Shown: piece after piece, positions 1-7,656 of the stretch
Layout of the letters: the number at the start of each line of letters is the position of its first letter
Numbering within the stretch: the first letter of the stretch is position 1
Assembly: GCF_018883605.1 (NCBI RefSeq)
Contig: NZ_JAHLEM010000075.1
Coordinates: 1-47,641 of the forward strand
Length of the DNA: 47,641 nucleotides
Direction of reading: 5' to 3'
DNA from: Streptomyces niphimycinicus
GTDB taxonomy: Bacteria; Actinomycetota; Actinomycetes; Streptomycetales; Streptomycetaceae
Made by a program: the position numbers and the translations under genes
The notes under the pieces: model-generated
Told to the model about the DNA's origin: nothing
What the model saw: only the letters and a program-made list of their open reading frames with translations
Database searches by the model: none

Positions 1-1476
1 GAGCCGCGCCGGGCCGCCGAGGTCCCGCGTCCTGCCGTCCGCCCGCTGGACGAGCGAGCCGCCCGGCCCCCGGAAGAACGTGCTGAGCGCCTCGCCATCG
101 CGTACGACGGCCGGGCTCGCCGTGGCCTTCGCGCCCAGGCCGGCACCGGGGAGGGCGTCCGCACCGGTGAGCCTGAGGAACGCGGTGCCATGCGCCGGTA
201 CCTCGACGGTGTACGACCCGGTGTGCGTCCCACGGTCGGCCCGCGCCCGCAGATCACGGACCGCGACCGCGCCGCCCAGTGCCACATCGGAGAAGTTCAC
301 GGTGCGCTCGACGGTCCGGTCCGAGCGGTTGAGCAGGACGACCGCGCGCCGGCCGTGCCCCGAGAGCACCTTGCTGTAGACATCGCCGACGGAGTCGGTG
401 GCCACCCGCACGCCCTGGACGGCCAGCGGGTCCTGGTCGACCGCGATGATCTCCGGGTTGCGCAGCGTCCGGAGCATCGAGTCGGACAGCGTTCGCGGGT
501 CGGAGCCCAGCACGAGCGGCGAACCCATCTCCGCCCACATCACGAACTGCGTGGTGGACTCCTCCTCCGTCAGCTCGTACGACCCGTCGGTCATGCGGCG
601 CATCGGGATCAGATAGTCCGGGTCGTTGTAGTGGCCGGGCCCCTGGGCCTCGGGGTGCCAGGCGTTGGCGTCCATATTGCGCAGCACATTGGGCCACTGG
701 CCGGGGCTCGGCGTGCCCCAGGCGATATCGGTGCCGGTGCGCCAGGAGTCGGCGGCCGTCGGGCCGTAGGCGTAGGCGTTGTGCGCGTCCTGCTCGGGGG
801 TGTGCGGCAGGCCCCAGTCGTCGGTGAGCGGGTTGCACAGATTCAGCAGCATCCGGCGTCCGGACTTCGCCACCGCGTCGCCGAACTCCTTGAACACCGG
901 CCCCGGGTCGAGCATCTCGCCGATGCCGCACAGGAAGTCGACCTTGATCGCGTCGATCTTCCAGTCGGCGAACTGCCGTGCGTCCTCGGTGTAGTGGCCA
1001 CGGCTGCCGAGGCCACAGTTCTAGCCGCCGTCGTAGGTGCCCGCGTCGGTGTAGATCCCGGCCCGCAGACCGCGTTGATGCAGGTAGGAGACGAGGGCCG
1101 GAATACCGGACGGGAACCGCTCCGGATGCGCCGCCAACCGCCCCTGGGCGTCCCGGGGGTCACCGGCCTGCCAGCCGCCGTCCAGCCACACGATGTCGTA
1201 TCCACTGTCGCGCAGCCCGCTGCCGACCAGCCGGTCGGCGACCGCGCGCACCTCCTTCTCGGTGGGCGCCCCCAGCCCGTAGTAGGTGTTCCACCCCATA
1301 TAGGGCGTCGGGGCGAGCCCGCTGTCGTAGTAGTCGGGCGCCCCTTGGTCCACGGCGGGGGCGGCCATGGCCACCGGGGTCGCGGTCGTGGCCAGGACCA
1401 GGGCGATCGCGGTCGCGACGGCGCCGCGGATGAGCGTTCGGTGGCGGGGTCTGTGCGCGGGTGGATGTGAAGACAC
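1..1476 (-). pseudogene. GH27 alpha-galactosidase, secreted, interrupted by in-frame TAG (3' end outside window)
   Basis: Reads as a secreted clan-D glycoside hydrolase that would release terminal alpha-galactose (or alpha-GalNAc). The GTG start at 1476 has a GGAGAGG ribosome site 3-6 nt upstream. A basic N-terminus and hydrophobic stretch ending near AMAAPA form a signal peptide, followed by the GH27 opening PYMGWNTYY and WLDGGWQ. Codon 152 (1021-1023) is TAG; the same frame continues without a break as NCGLGSRGHY, with the nucleophile motif IKVDF (about Asp180) and acid/base motif RTGTDI (about Asp250). A product ending at the TAG lacks both catalytic residues. The frame is open to base 1, so the C-terminus lies outside the window. 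It is a recent nonsense allele or a sequencing error; the family assignment is firm, the functional state is not. Confidence 0.8.
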
Positions 1477-1568
1477 GCGCCTCTCCGAAGGGTTGGGAAG
1501 CAGGAGGAGACATGACGCGGCCGCCCTCGGACGGGCGTCGACGGCGTCACGGCGAAGACTGTGGCCCG

Positions 1569-1612
1569 CACCCGAAACCCTGTCAAGAATTATTCCTAAT
1601 TTATTTAAACAG
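1569..1612 (-). promoter_or_regulatory. AT-rich promoter/operator region of the GH27 gene
   Basis: On the minus strand an unusually AT-rich block runs into TTGACA, a good -35, followed after 17 nt by a weak -10 (CACAGT). Immediately upstream of the -35 is the small palindrome GAAT-A-ATTC, a plausible repressor site. The position suits transcription of the glycosidase that starts at 1476. Confidence 0.4.
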
Positions 1613-1747
1613 CCCTCCGGCGGGCGCCCGCCTTCCGACTGCCGCCCCGCGCCCGGCCGCGACCACCCGGTCCCCTTGAGCAAGTGCGGCGGCGGTCAGC
1701 TCCCGGCCGAAGCCACGCGAGGCACCGGTGATAAACCAAACAGTCAT
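1601..1747 (-). pseudogene. N-terminal remnant of a short-chain dehydrogenase
   Basis: From ATG 1747 the minus strand encodes about 33 residues with the classical SDR opening: TVWFITGASRGFGRE (TGxxxGxG NAD(P)-binding motif) and then VVAAGR. After this the frame drifts into unrelated sequence and stops at 1601, so only the first Rossmann strand and helix remain. It lies directly upstream of the GH27 promoter. Confidence 0.6.
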
Positions 1748-1933
1748 GAATGCTCCCCAAAGGTGGAATTCTCGGGTGAGGCTCTCTCGGAGCGCCCTCC
1801 GGGGAGCGATCCCGCGCTCCGCCATCACCTCAACCCCTTCGAAGAGGTCTCGCCGTCATGCCCTGACCCTCCCCAGGCTAGGCAGGGCACTCAGCATCTG
1901 GGTGGCTCCGCCACTCCCACCTTCGCCCAAGTA

Positions 1934-1965
1934 ATTCGGAAGTCCTATGGGAGCTATTCGGAAGT
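1934..1965. repeat. Two ATTCGGAAGT direct repeats 22 bp apart
   Basis: ATTCGGAAGT occurs at 1934-1943 and 1956-1965 in an AT-richer gap between gene remnants. The 22-bp start-to-start spacing is about two helical turns, as expected of a tandem regulator site. No intact gene beside it is an obvious target. Confidence 0.4.
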
Positions 1966-2020
1966 GTATGTTTTCAGGCTTCGGATTTCGTCGGCCTCAC
2001 CATGTCGCCGGCGTAGTGGT

Positions 2021-2103
2021 TCACGGGGCCGCCGCTTCCGTCTCCGCTTCCGCTTCCGCCTCCGCGGCGCGGGCGAGGAGTTCGACCCATTCCTGGTGAT
2101 CGT
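2021..2103 (-). pseudogene. C-terminal tail of an unidentified truncated gene
   Basis: The minus strand ends HDHQEWVELLARAAE followed by an Ala/Glu-rich tail (AEAEAEAETEAAAP) and TGA at 2021-2023. The frame loses coding character near 2103, exactly where the plus-strand transposase fragment begins. I infer that an insertion cut the gene and left its last 25 or so codons. The product is not recognisable. Confidence 0.3.
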
Positions 2104-2240
2104 GTGGTGCCGGGGCGCGAGCGGGCGCTGGACTACCTCCATGGGCTGGTCGCGCCGCTGGAGAACCTGAACGGCTGGACCCTGTCCGGGCAGGTCGGGC
2201 AGATGCGTCCCGATGGTGTCCAGCGTCTGCTCAACTCTCT
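2104..2240 (+). pseudogene. N-terminal fragment of an IS701-like transposase
   Basis: The plus strand encodes GRERALDYLHGLVAPLE, then NGWTLSGQVGQ and DGVQRLL. These match the N-terminal region of IS701-family DDE transposases (RARxYLxGLLxxLERKNGWTLAEQ...DGMQRLL). The homology ends near 2240, with no catalytic domain. Confidence 0.6.
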
Positions 2241-2255
2241 GACTGGGACGAGGAA

Positions 2256-2312
2256 GGATCCAGACCGGGCGGCGCCCGCGACAACGTCGCCCTCGTCGTC
2301 GTCCGTCTGTGA
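2256..2312 (+). pseudogene. C-terminal remnant of a PP2C/SpoIIE-type phosphatase
   Basis: A plus-strand reading frame ending at TGA 2310-2312 gives GGARDNVALVVVRL. This resembles the last strand of PP2C/SpoIIE phosphatases, where DDVALLVVR closes the domain and carries a metal-binding Asp. Only about 18 codons remain. Confidence 0.35.
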
Positions 2313-2427
2313 CCGTCCGCCGATGACCGCGGCCCCGTCGGCCCCTCAGCGCCTCGTCACGGAACTGCAACGCCACGGTCTACCGGGCTCCGGACCCACA
2401 CCCAGCGCGGGCCCGGAGCCAGGGTGG

Positions 2428-3579
2428 TCAGGCGAACGGACCGCCGTCCGCAAAGGCGTGTGCGGCGAACCGCTTGCCCATCCGGCGGTACGCGGCGGCG
2501 GTGGGATGCAGGCCATCGGGCAGGTCGGCCACCTCGTCGGGCCCGAGCAGTTCGCGTCCGTCGAGATAGTGCAGATGGGGATCGTGCGCCCGCCGGGCCG
2601 CCACGATCCGGGCCAGCTCGGCACGCACCAAAGTCAGCGACAAAGCCCCACCGGTCACGTCCGCCGGGTCACCCAGGGCCGTGATCTTCCCGTCCGCACC
2701 CATCGCGACCGGACCCGGACGCTCCTCGAACGTCGGACAGCTCACCGGGGAGATCAGCAGCAGCGGGGTCTCCGGGTGCCCCTCCCGGATCGTGTCGAGA
2801 AATCCGTGCACCGCCGGGCCGAACGACCGCTGCCGAAAGGCGGCCAGGCCCACGATGTTGATTCCCACCTTGAGGCTGATCAGGTCAGCCGGAAGATCGC
2901 GGATCGTCCGGGCGACATAGGGATCCAGCATCTCGTTGCCCGCCTGGCCGAGATTGATCACCTCCACTCCCCCGAGCGTTGCCGCCACCACCGGCCAGGT
3001 GCCGGTCGGGCCGTCGGCCTCCAGGCAGTGGCTGATGGAACTGCCGTAGTGCACCCAGCGGCGTCGCCCGTCCGGCAGTGGCGCCAACACCTTGCCGTCG
3101 GCTCGCAGGCCCACCAGTTCCGTGGGGGTCTGCTGCGGCAGCCACAGCTCGACCTGCTTCATGCCGGCCGGCAGCCCGCCGAACCGGACAGTCCCCGGTT
3201 TGCCCGGGATCAGTCGCTGCTCGGCCCCGGGGCCCGCCATCCGCAGCACGTTGCCCAGCGGCGCCTGCTGCCGCCCGAACGGCACGCCGTCCACCAGGAG
3301 TTCCATCATCCCGGTCGGGCGGGGTTGAGGTTCGGTGTCGAGCTGCCCCGTGGAGGTGAGTACGTCCAACTCCACCTCGCGCGCGTCGGTACGGAACACC
3401 AGCCGCACCCCCGAGGGCATCAGGGTCACCCCGTAGACCGAGGGATCCTGATACTGCACCTTGGTCCACGCCGGCAGCCGACGCGGCATCACCCCCGCCT
3501 CCGTGGTCTCCAGATCCAATGCACCCCGTAACTCCACTGGTCCGCCGACCAGCGGCACCGCCGTCATTCCCACCGTCAC
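2428..3579 (-). CDS. SGNH/GDSL-family hydrolase with N-terminal beta domain
   Basis: 383 aa; probably an esterase or deacetylase acting on an acylated carbohydrate or lipid. GTG start at 3579, eight nt after AAGGAG. Residues 1-165 look like the beta-rich N-terminal domain found in two-domain SGNH hydrolases. The catalytic domain follows: YGSSIS (block I, nucleophile Ser near 181), LGQAGN (block II Gly), KVGINI (block III position) and DGLHP (Asp355/His358, block V). There is no signal peptide, so it is probably cytoplasmic. It stands alone between transposase fragments lying in opposite orientations. The fold is sure; the substrate is unknown. Confidence 0.85.
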   Translation of the reverse strand: MTVGMTAVPLVGGPVELRGALDLETTEAGVMPRRLPAWTKVQYQDPSVYGVTLMPSGVRLVFRTDAREVELDVLTSTGQLDTEPQPRPTGMMELLVDGVPFGRQQAPLGNVLRMAGPGAEQRLIPGKPGTVRFGGLPAGMKQVELWLPQQTPTELVGLRADGKVLAPLPDGRRRWVHYGSSISHCLEADGPTGTWPVVAATLGGVEVINLGQAGNEMLDPYVARTIRDLPADLISLKVGINIVGLAAFRQRSFGPAVHGFLDTIREGHPETPLLLISPVSCPTFEERPGPVAMGADGKITALGDPADVTGGALSLTLVRAELARIVAARRAHDPHLHYLDGRELLGPDEVADLPDGLHPTAAAYRRMGKRFAAHAFADGGPFA

Positions 3580-3684
3580 CGCTGCTGCTCCTTACGTCAC
3601 CTGATAGATCGTCCGGCATAGCCATGCCTGGCACCGGCACACCAACCAGTGGGGGAACAACCACGACCAACGCCCCTTCGCAGC

Positions 3685-4175
3685 CTAGTGCTGCAACCGC
3701 ATCTGGAGGTTGTGGCCTCGGCGTTTGTAGTGGGAACGGCGGGCTCGTGCCTGGCTGCGTCTGCGGGCGGCGACTTTGACCAGGTCTTTCAGAGCGTGTG
3801 TTTGACCTGCCCGTATGCCTCGTCCGCGGTCACCCACGCGAAGGGCACCCCGGCATCGACGGCGCGTTGCAGCATGAGCCTGAAGTGCTCGTTCTTGGTC
3901 GCGAAGCCGATCTCGTCGTCGATACCGGCACCCCGGCAGCGGTCCCGGTCATCGGTCCAGGAGACCGGGAGACAGAGCTCGCGGTCGATCAATGCCCGCC
4001 CCCTGGTCGAGGCGTAGGCCAGGAAGGTTCCGATCTGGCAGTTCTCCCGGCGGCCAGCGGTGCAGGTGTACTGCCGCTGGACGCCGGCCGACCTGCCGCC
4101 CTTTTTCAGGAAACCGGTGTCGTCACAGATCAGGACACCGTCCGGGTTACCGATCGTTTCCCACGACGCGCCCCG
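3685..4175 (-). pseudogene. IS701-like transposase remnant with internal deletion
   Basis: The minus strand from about 4175 reads ETIGNPDGVLICDDTGFLKKG (first catalytic Asp region), ALIDRELCLPVSWTDDRDRC and GVPFAWVTADEAYGQ. All are characteristic of IS701 DDE transposases. It reaches a stop at 3789 just after the second catalytic region. A further in-family C-terminal tail (ARRSHYKRRGHNLQ, stop at 3685-3687) follows in another frame. The N-terminus and the segment carrying the last acidic residue are missing, so it is inactive. Confidence 0.75.
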
Positions 4176-4200
4176 AGGGCGCGATGTCCTTCGGGGCGCG
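4167..4200 (-). terminator. Hairpin terminator downstream of the SDR gene
   Basis: Perfect 10-bp stem CGCGCCCCGA/TCGGGGCGCG with a 14-nt loop, 17 bp beyond the SDR stop codon. There is no U-tract, as is common in actinobacteria. Confidence 0.65.
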
Positions 4201-4216
4201 CGGCAGGGGTTCCGGT

Positions 4217-4966
4217 TCAGGCGTTGTAGCCACCGTGGGCGTCCAGCACCGCGCCCGTGACGTACGACGCGGCGGGGCTGGCCAGAAAGGCGATCGCTGC
4301 GGCGATTTCTCGGGAGTGGCCAACGCGTTGCAGGGACAGAGAGCTGACCAGGGCCTCGAGGGTCTCGGGGTCCGGCGTTTCCATGCCGTCCTCCATCAGT
4401 CCGGCCTCCACGACGTTGGCCGTGATGTTCCGGGGCCCGAGGTCCCGTGCGGCCCCCATGGTGTACCTCTCGATCCCTGACTTGGTCGCCGAGTAGTCGG
4501 CAACTCCCCGGACCCCGACCCGGGAGCCCAGTCCGGAACTCACCGTGATGATGCGGCCGCTTGCGCGCAGCACTCGGGAGGCGGCCCGGATGATGGCGAT
4601 CACGCCGAGGTAGTTGGTGGCGTGCATCCGGTCCAGTGCGGCGGTGTCGGCGTCCGGGTCGTCCACCGTGCCGGCCACGGAGATCGCCGCGTTGTTGACG
4701 AGGATGTCCAGGCCGCCGAAATGCGCCACCACGTCATCGATCAGCGCCGGCGCCTGGCTCATGTCCGCCTGGTCGGACTTGAAGGCGACGGCCTTCGCTC
4801 CCTTGCCGCGCACCTCGTCGACGACAGCCTGCGCCTGCTTCTCGGAGCTGACAAAGGTGAAGGCGACGTCGGCGCCCTGCTCGGCCAGCAGTCGTACGGT
4901 CGCGGCTCCGAGTCCGCGCGACCCCCCGGTGACCAGGGCGACCTTGCCCGTGAGTGGCTTGCTCAT
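4217..4966 (-). CDS. Classical SDR oxidoreductase
   Basis: 249 aa, full-length NAD(P)-dependent short-chain dehydrogenase of the FabG-like class. It has TGGSRGLG near the N-terminus, NNAA after strand 4, catalytic Ser in ITVSSG, YSATK (Tyr/Lys pair) and the conserved C-terminus YVTGAVLDAHGG. I chose ATG 4966 because GAGGTGAG lies just upstream; a GTG at 4975 has no ribosome site. It is transcribed divergently from the Rrf2 regulator across two palindromic operators and is most likely that regulator's target. The substrate is not evident. Confidence 0.85.
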   Translation of the reverse strand: MSKPLTGKVALVTGGSRGLGAATVRLLAEQGADVAFTFVSSEKQAQAVVDEVRGKGAKAVAFKSDQADMSQAPALIDDVVAHFGGLDILVNNAAISVAGTVDDPDADTAALDRMHATNYLGVIAIIRAASRVLRASGRIITVSSGLGSRVGVRGVADYSATKSGIERYTMGAARDLGPRNITANVVEAGLMEDGMETPDPETLEALVSSLSLQRVGHSREIAAAIAFLASPAASYVTGAVLDAHGGYNA

Positions 4967-4999
4967 TCTTCTCACCTCGTTGATTGGTCCTTCCCGACA

Positions 5000-5064
5000 G
5001 TCGCAACGCTAATTGTTACGACAGCTTGTTGCAACCTTCGCTGTTACGACTGCGTTGTCGTAAC
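5000..5064. promoter_or_regulatory. Two palindromic operators in the SDR/Rrf2 intergenic region
   Basis: Perfect inverted repeat GTTACGAC-N6-GTCGTAAC at 5043-5064, and a near-copy GTCGCAAC-N7-GTTACGAC at 5000-5022 with one arm mismatch. A third half-like palindrome, GTTGCAAC, lies at 5028-5035. Dyads of this size between divergent genes suit a dimeric regulator; the Rrf2 protein encoded at 5094 is the obvious ligand. Confidence 0.7.
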
Positions 5065-5093
5065 ATAAAGCGTTGCGGCCAGAGGAGGGGTTC

Positions 5094-5528
5094 ATGAGTG
5101 CCAACAGCAGGTTGACCATCGCCGCCCACGCGCTGGCCTGGATCGGTCTCTACCAGCGCCAGGGCCATGAGGTCGCCACCTCCGAGCAGATTGCGACCAG
5201 CGCGAACACCAACCCCGTGGTGATCAGGCGGCTGCTCGGCGAGCTGCGCAGGGCGGGGCTCGTGGAGTCCCGGCGGGGCGTGGGCGCGGGCTGGTCGCTG
5301 GCGCGCGAGCTGGGGTCGATGACCCTGCTCGACGTGTACGAGGCGGTGGAACCCGGCCCGCTGTTCGCGATGCACCGCACCACCCCGGACCAGGAGTGCG
5401 TGGTGGGTTACGGCATCCAGCCGGCGATGCAGGGCATCTACGAGGACATCGAGGAGACCCTGAGGCACGAGCTGGCCCGCGTCACGCTCGCGAACGTACT
5501 GCGGGACGTACTCGCGGCACCTCGTTAG
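5094..5528 (+). CDS. Rrf2-family transcriptional regulator
   Basis: 144 aa. The N-terminal winged helix-turn-helix (RLTIAAHALAWI ... TSEQIATSANTNPVVIRRLLGELRRAGLVESRRG) and the wing GWSLAREL are typical Rrf2. Only one Cys (DQECVVG) follows, not the three-Cys cluster of IscR/NsrR. It therefore resembles the YwnA-like branch and probably does not bind an Fe-S cluster. ATG 5094 has AGGAGG six nt upstream. It is divergent from the SDR gene and probably represses it and itself through the flanking dyads. The signal is unknown. The gene ends in TAG, read as a normal stop. Confidence 0.85.
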   Translation: MSANSRLTIAAHALAWIGLYQRQGHEVATSEQIATSANTNPVVIRRLLGELRRAGLVESRRGVGAGWSLARELGSMTLLDVYEAVEPGPLFAMHRTTPDQECVVGYGIQPAMQGIYEDIEETLRHELARVTLANVLRDVLAAPR

Positions 5529-5589
5529 CCTCCCCGTCCTGGCGGCGCCTGGAGCGGTGGCATCCCGCCCGTGGCCGGGTGGCCCGGCC

Positions 5590-5705
5590 GCCCGCGCCGC
5601 CACCCCGGCTCACTCTTCGGCGGCAAGGGCTACGGCTCCAACCCCAACCGGAGGGAACTGCGCAAGCGGCGGATCCTGTCGGTCATTTCCCGCAAGCGGC
5701 CGTGT
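5590..5705 (+). pseudogene. Fragment of an IS5-like transposase
   Basis: The plus strand encodes RRHPGSLFGGKGYGSNPN followed by RRELRKRRILSVISRK. This matches the segment around the second catalytic Asp of IS5-group transposases (DKGYxSxxNRxxLRRRxI...IPxK), but with GGKGY in place of DKGY. It is short and without ends. Confidence 0.5.
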
Positions 5706-5819
5706 CGGGTGCGGGTGTGCGGAGCTGCCTTTCGGTTGCGATGAGCGCCGTGTCCATGGGGGAATACATGCGTCGCCGGCGCAGGTCCGACGACATGAGC
5801 CACCGGATACGCGGTTATG

Positions 5820-5855
5820 CGGAGCGACGTTCCGAATATATGGAGCGCCGTTCCG
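5820..5855. promoter_or_regulatory. Tandem palindromic operators upstream of the TetR gene
   Basis: Two 15-bp imperfect palindromes, CGGAGCGACGTTCCG at 5820-5834 and TGGAGCGCCGTTCCG at 5841-5855, lie 21 bp apart (two helical turns) and end 35 bp before the GTG start at 5890. The arrangement is typical of TetR autoregulation. Confidence 0.65.
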
Positions 5856-5889
5856 CTTGGCAAGTGCGGTCGTAGGACAGGAGTGCCCC

Positions 5890-6480
5890 GTGAGTGAAGG
5901 CGACAAGCCGTTGTCGACCACGCCGAGCTCGGCCAAGCGCGCCGATGCCCGGCGGAACGAGCGGGCTCTGCTCGATGCCGCGGCGTCGGTGTTCGTCACG
6001 GACGGAGTGGACGCGCCGGTGCGCCGGATCGCCGCCGCGGCGGGTGTCGGCATGGGCACGATCTACCGGCACTTCCCCACGCGCGCGGACCTCGTCGTGG
6101 CCGTGTATCGGCACCAGGTCGACACCTGCGCCGAAGCCGGGCCCACCCTGCTGGCGACGGCGGCGTCGCCGTTCGCCGCGCTGCGTCAATGGGTGGATCT
6201 CTTCGTGGACTTCCTGGCGACCAAGCACGGGCTCGCCGCCGCCATGCGCAACGACCCCGACGGCTTCAGCGCCCTGCACGCGCTGTTCATCGAGCGCCTC
6301 GTGCCGGCTCTCGCCGATATCCTCGGCGCCGCCCGGGAGACGGGCGAGGTCACGGCCGATATCACCCCCTACCAGTTGATCCGCGCGATCGGCGATATCT
6401 GTGCGGGCGGCGAGAGGGTCGATCCGGAGTACGACGCGCGCCTCACCATTCGGCTGCTGCTCGACGGATGCCGGAGCTAG
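5890..6480 (+). CDS. TetR-family transcriptional regulator
   Basis: 196 aa. The DNA-binding domain is clear: RNERALLDAAASVFVTDGV, then RRIAAAAGVGMGTIYRHFPTRADLVVAVY (HTH and helix 4). The rest is an all-helical ligand/dimer domain. Start chosen at GTG 5890 with AGGAG seven nt upstream; the frame is open further upstream but has no ribosome site there. Two tandem palindromes immediately upstream suggest autorepression. No enzyme or transporter gene is divergent from it or downstream, and the 5' neighbour region holds only a transposase scrap, so its original target may have been lost. Confidence 0.85.
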   Translation: MSEGDKPLSTTPSSAKRADARRNERALLDAAASVFVTDGVDAPVRRIAAAAGVGMGTIYRHFPTRADLVVAVYRHQVDTCAEAGPTLLATAASPFAALRQWVDLFVDFLATKHGLAAAMRNDPDGFSALHALFIERLVPALADILGAARETGEVTADITPYQLIRAIGDICAGGERVDPEYDARLTIRLLLDGCRS

Positions 6481-6578
6481 GTGCTCCGCTGGAAGTGTCG
6501 CGATGCGTCGTCGGCCGGCTGCGGTGCCGTCGTGGCTGGTCGTGCCCACGTGGCGGAGCCGCACAGCGGCACAGCCCC

Positions 6579-6595
6579 GCGCCCCTTCGGGGCGC
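6579..6595. terminator. Hairpin in a GC-rich extragenic segment between convergent genes
   Basis: GCGCCCC-TTC-GGGGCGC is a perfect 7-bp stem with a 3-nt loop. It sits in the segment 6520-6600, which resembles an extragenic sequence I recall recurring in Streptomyces genomes. It probably terminates the TetR transcript. Confidence 0.5.
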
Positions 6596-6698
6596 CGCCC
6601 GAACCGTAGCGGACTTCCTCCGGCCTGCCGAGCGGCCGGGTCGCCGGGGTCCGGCGGCGAGGGCCTCCCGCTCCCGGTGCGAGCGCCGGCAGCGGGCC

Positions 6699-6717
6699 CG
6701 GCCGGTCTTCCCGGCCG
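6699..6717 (-). terminator. Terminator hairpin of the epimerase gene
   Basis: CGGCCGG-TCTTC-CCGGCCG, a 7-bp stem and 5-nt loop beginning 5 bp past the epimerase stop codon. Confidence 0.5.
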
Positions 6718-6721
6718 CCGG

Positions 6722-7603
6722 TCAGGGCTGGATGTTCTCCAGGTCCTCCAGAAGGGACGGGTGCTTCGGCTCCCAGCCGAGCTCCTGTCGGGTGTGAGTG
6801 CTGGACGAGGGCTGGTCGGTCGCGAAGATCGGGCCGAGCGGGCCGTACGTCTCCGATGACACCGACTCGACCGGCAGGTCCAGCCGCCGGCCGATGACCG
6901 CGGCGATATCCCGGACCCTGTCTCCCTCGTCGGCCACGGCGTGCCAGGCGCTACCGGCCGGCGCCCGCTCCAGGGCGAGCCGGAAGAGGGCCGCCGTGTC
7001 GAGCGCGTGCACGGCGGGCCAGCGCTGTGTGCCGTCTCCCGCGTAGCCGGAGATGCCGGTGCTGCGTGCGATGTTGGTCAGCAGACCGGCGAACCCGCCC
7101 GCGCCCTCGTTGTGAACCGTGCGCGGCAGGCGTACGGCCGCGCTCCGGACCCCGCGCGAGGCCAGGCCCAGGGCCGCCGTGACCGCGCGACCGCGACCAC
7201 CGACCGGCCCCTCGGTCATGAGCGGGTCGGCCTCGGTGGAGGCGCGGCCCGGCACATGGGGCGTACCCGAGGCGGTGACGAAGGGGCGGTCGCTGCCGAC
7301 GAGCTCCTCGCCGAGGGCCGCGATGGCGGCACTCTCCTCGGCGACCGCCTTCGCGAGGGCCTCGGGGCTGCTGAAGTCGTTGGCGAACGCGAGGTGGATC
7401 ACCCCGTCGGCCTGCGCTGCGCCGGCGCGAAGGACGTCCAGGTCGGCGAGGGCTCCCCGGAGCGGCTCGGCGCCGGCCGCCTCGGCGGCCAGTGCGGACG
7501 CGTCGGAGCGGGCGAGTGCGAGGACGGTATGGCCGCTGCCGAGCAGCTCGGCGACGACGGCGGATCCGATCAAGCCGGTGCCACCGGTGACAAAGACGCG
7601 CAT
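6722..7603 (-). CDS. NAD(P)-dependent epimerase/dehydratase-like extended SDR
   Basis: 293 aa. It opens MRVFVTGGTGLIGSAVVAELL (GxxGxxG Rossmann motif), has HLAFAND, a TASGTP catalytic-Ser region, and an extended C-terminus ending in WEPKHPSLLEDLENI. This resembles the atypical extended SDRs that are often divergent from TetR genes. The active-site Tyr/Lys pair is not obvious, so it may be a reductase or binding protein. ATG 7603 follows GGGAGA by seven nt. It is divergent from the TetR gene at 7657 across a perfect palindrome and is probably controlled by it. Confidence 0.8.
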   Translation of the reverse strand: MRVFVTGGTGLIGSAVVAELLGSGHTVLALARSDASALAAEAAGAEPLRGALADLDVLRAGAAQADGVIHLAFANDFSSPEALAKAVAEESAAIAALGEELVGSDRPFVTASGTPHVPGRASTEADPLMTEGPVGGRGRAVTAALGLASRGVRSAAVRLPRTVHNEGAGGFAGLLTNIARSTGISGYAGDGTQRWPAVHALDTAALFRLALERAPAGSAWHAVADEGDRVRDIAAVIGRRLDLPVESVSSETYGPLGPIFATDQPSSSTHTRQELGWEPKHPSLLEDLENIQP

Positions 7604-7620
7604 GGAAATTCTCCCGCGAG

Positions 7621-7650
7621 TGATGGGACAAGAGTCCCATCACCTATGAT
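7621..7650. promoter_or_regulatory. Perfect operator palindrome and leaderless promoter between epimerase and TetR
   Basis: TGATGGGAC-AAGA-GTCCCATCA at 7621-7642 has perfect 9-bp arms. The -10 element TATGAT (7645-7650) follows, six nt before ATG 7657, so the regulator mRNA is probably leaderless. A repressor bound here would block the -35 and spacer, giving autoregulation plus control of the divergent gene. Confidence 0.75.
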
Positions 7651-7656
7651 GGGGCC

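Noticed and set aside
2034..2068. CTTCCG/CTCCG hexamer-like run considered as a regulatory or CRISPR-like repeat
   Set aside because: It is the Ala/Glu-rich tail coding sequence of a truncated minus-strand gene; units are degenerate and without spacers.
5016..5603. Minus-strand frame opposite Rrf2
   Set aside because: It covers both operators and the whole Rrf2 gene in antisense and shows no family resemblance.
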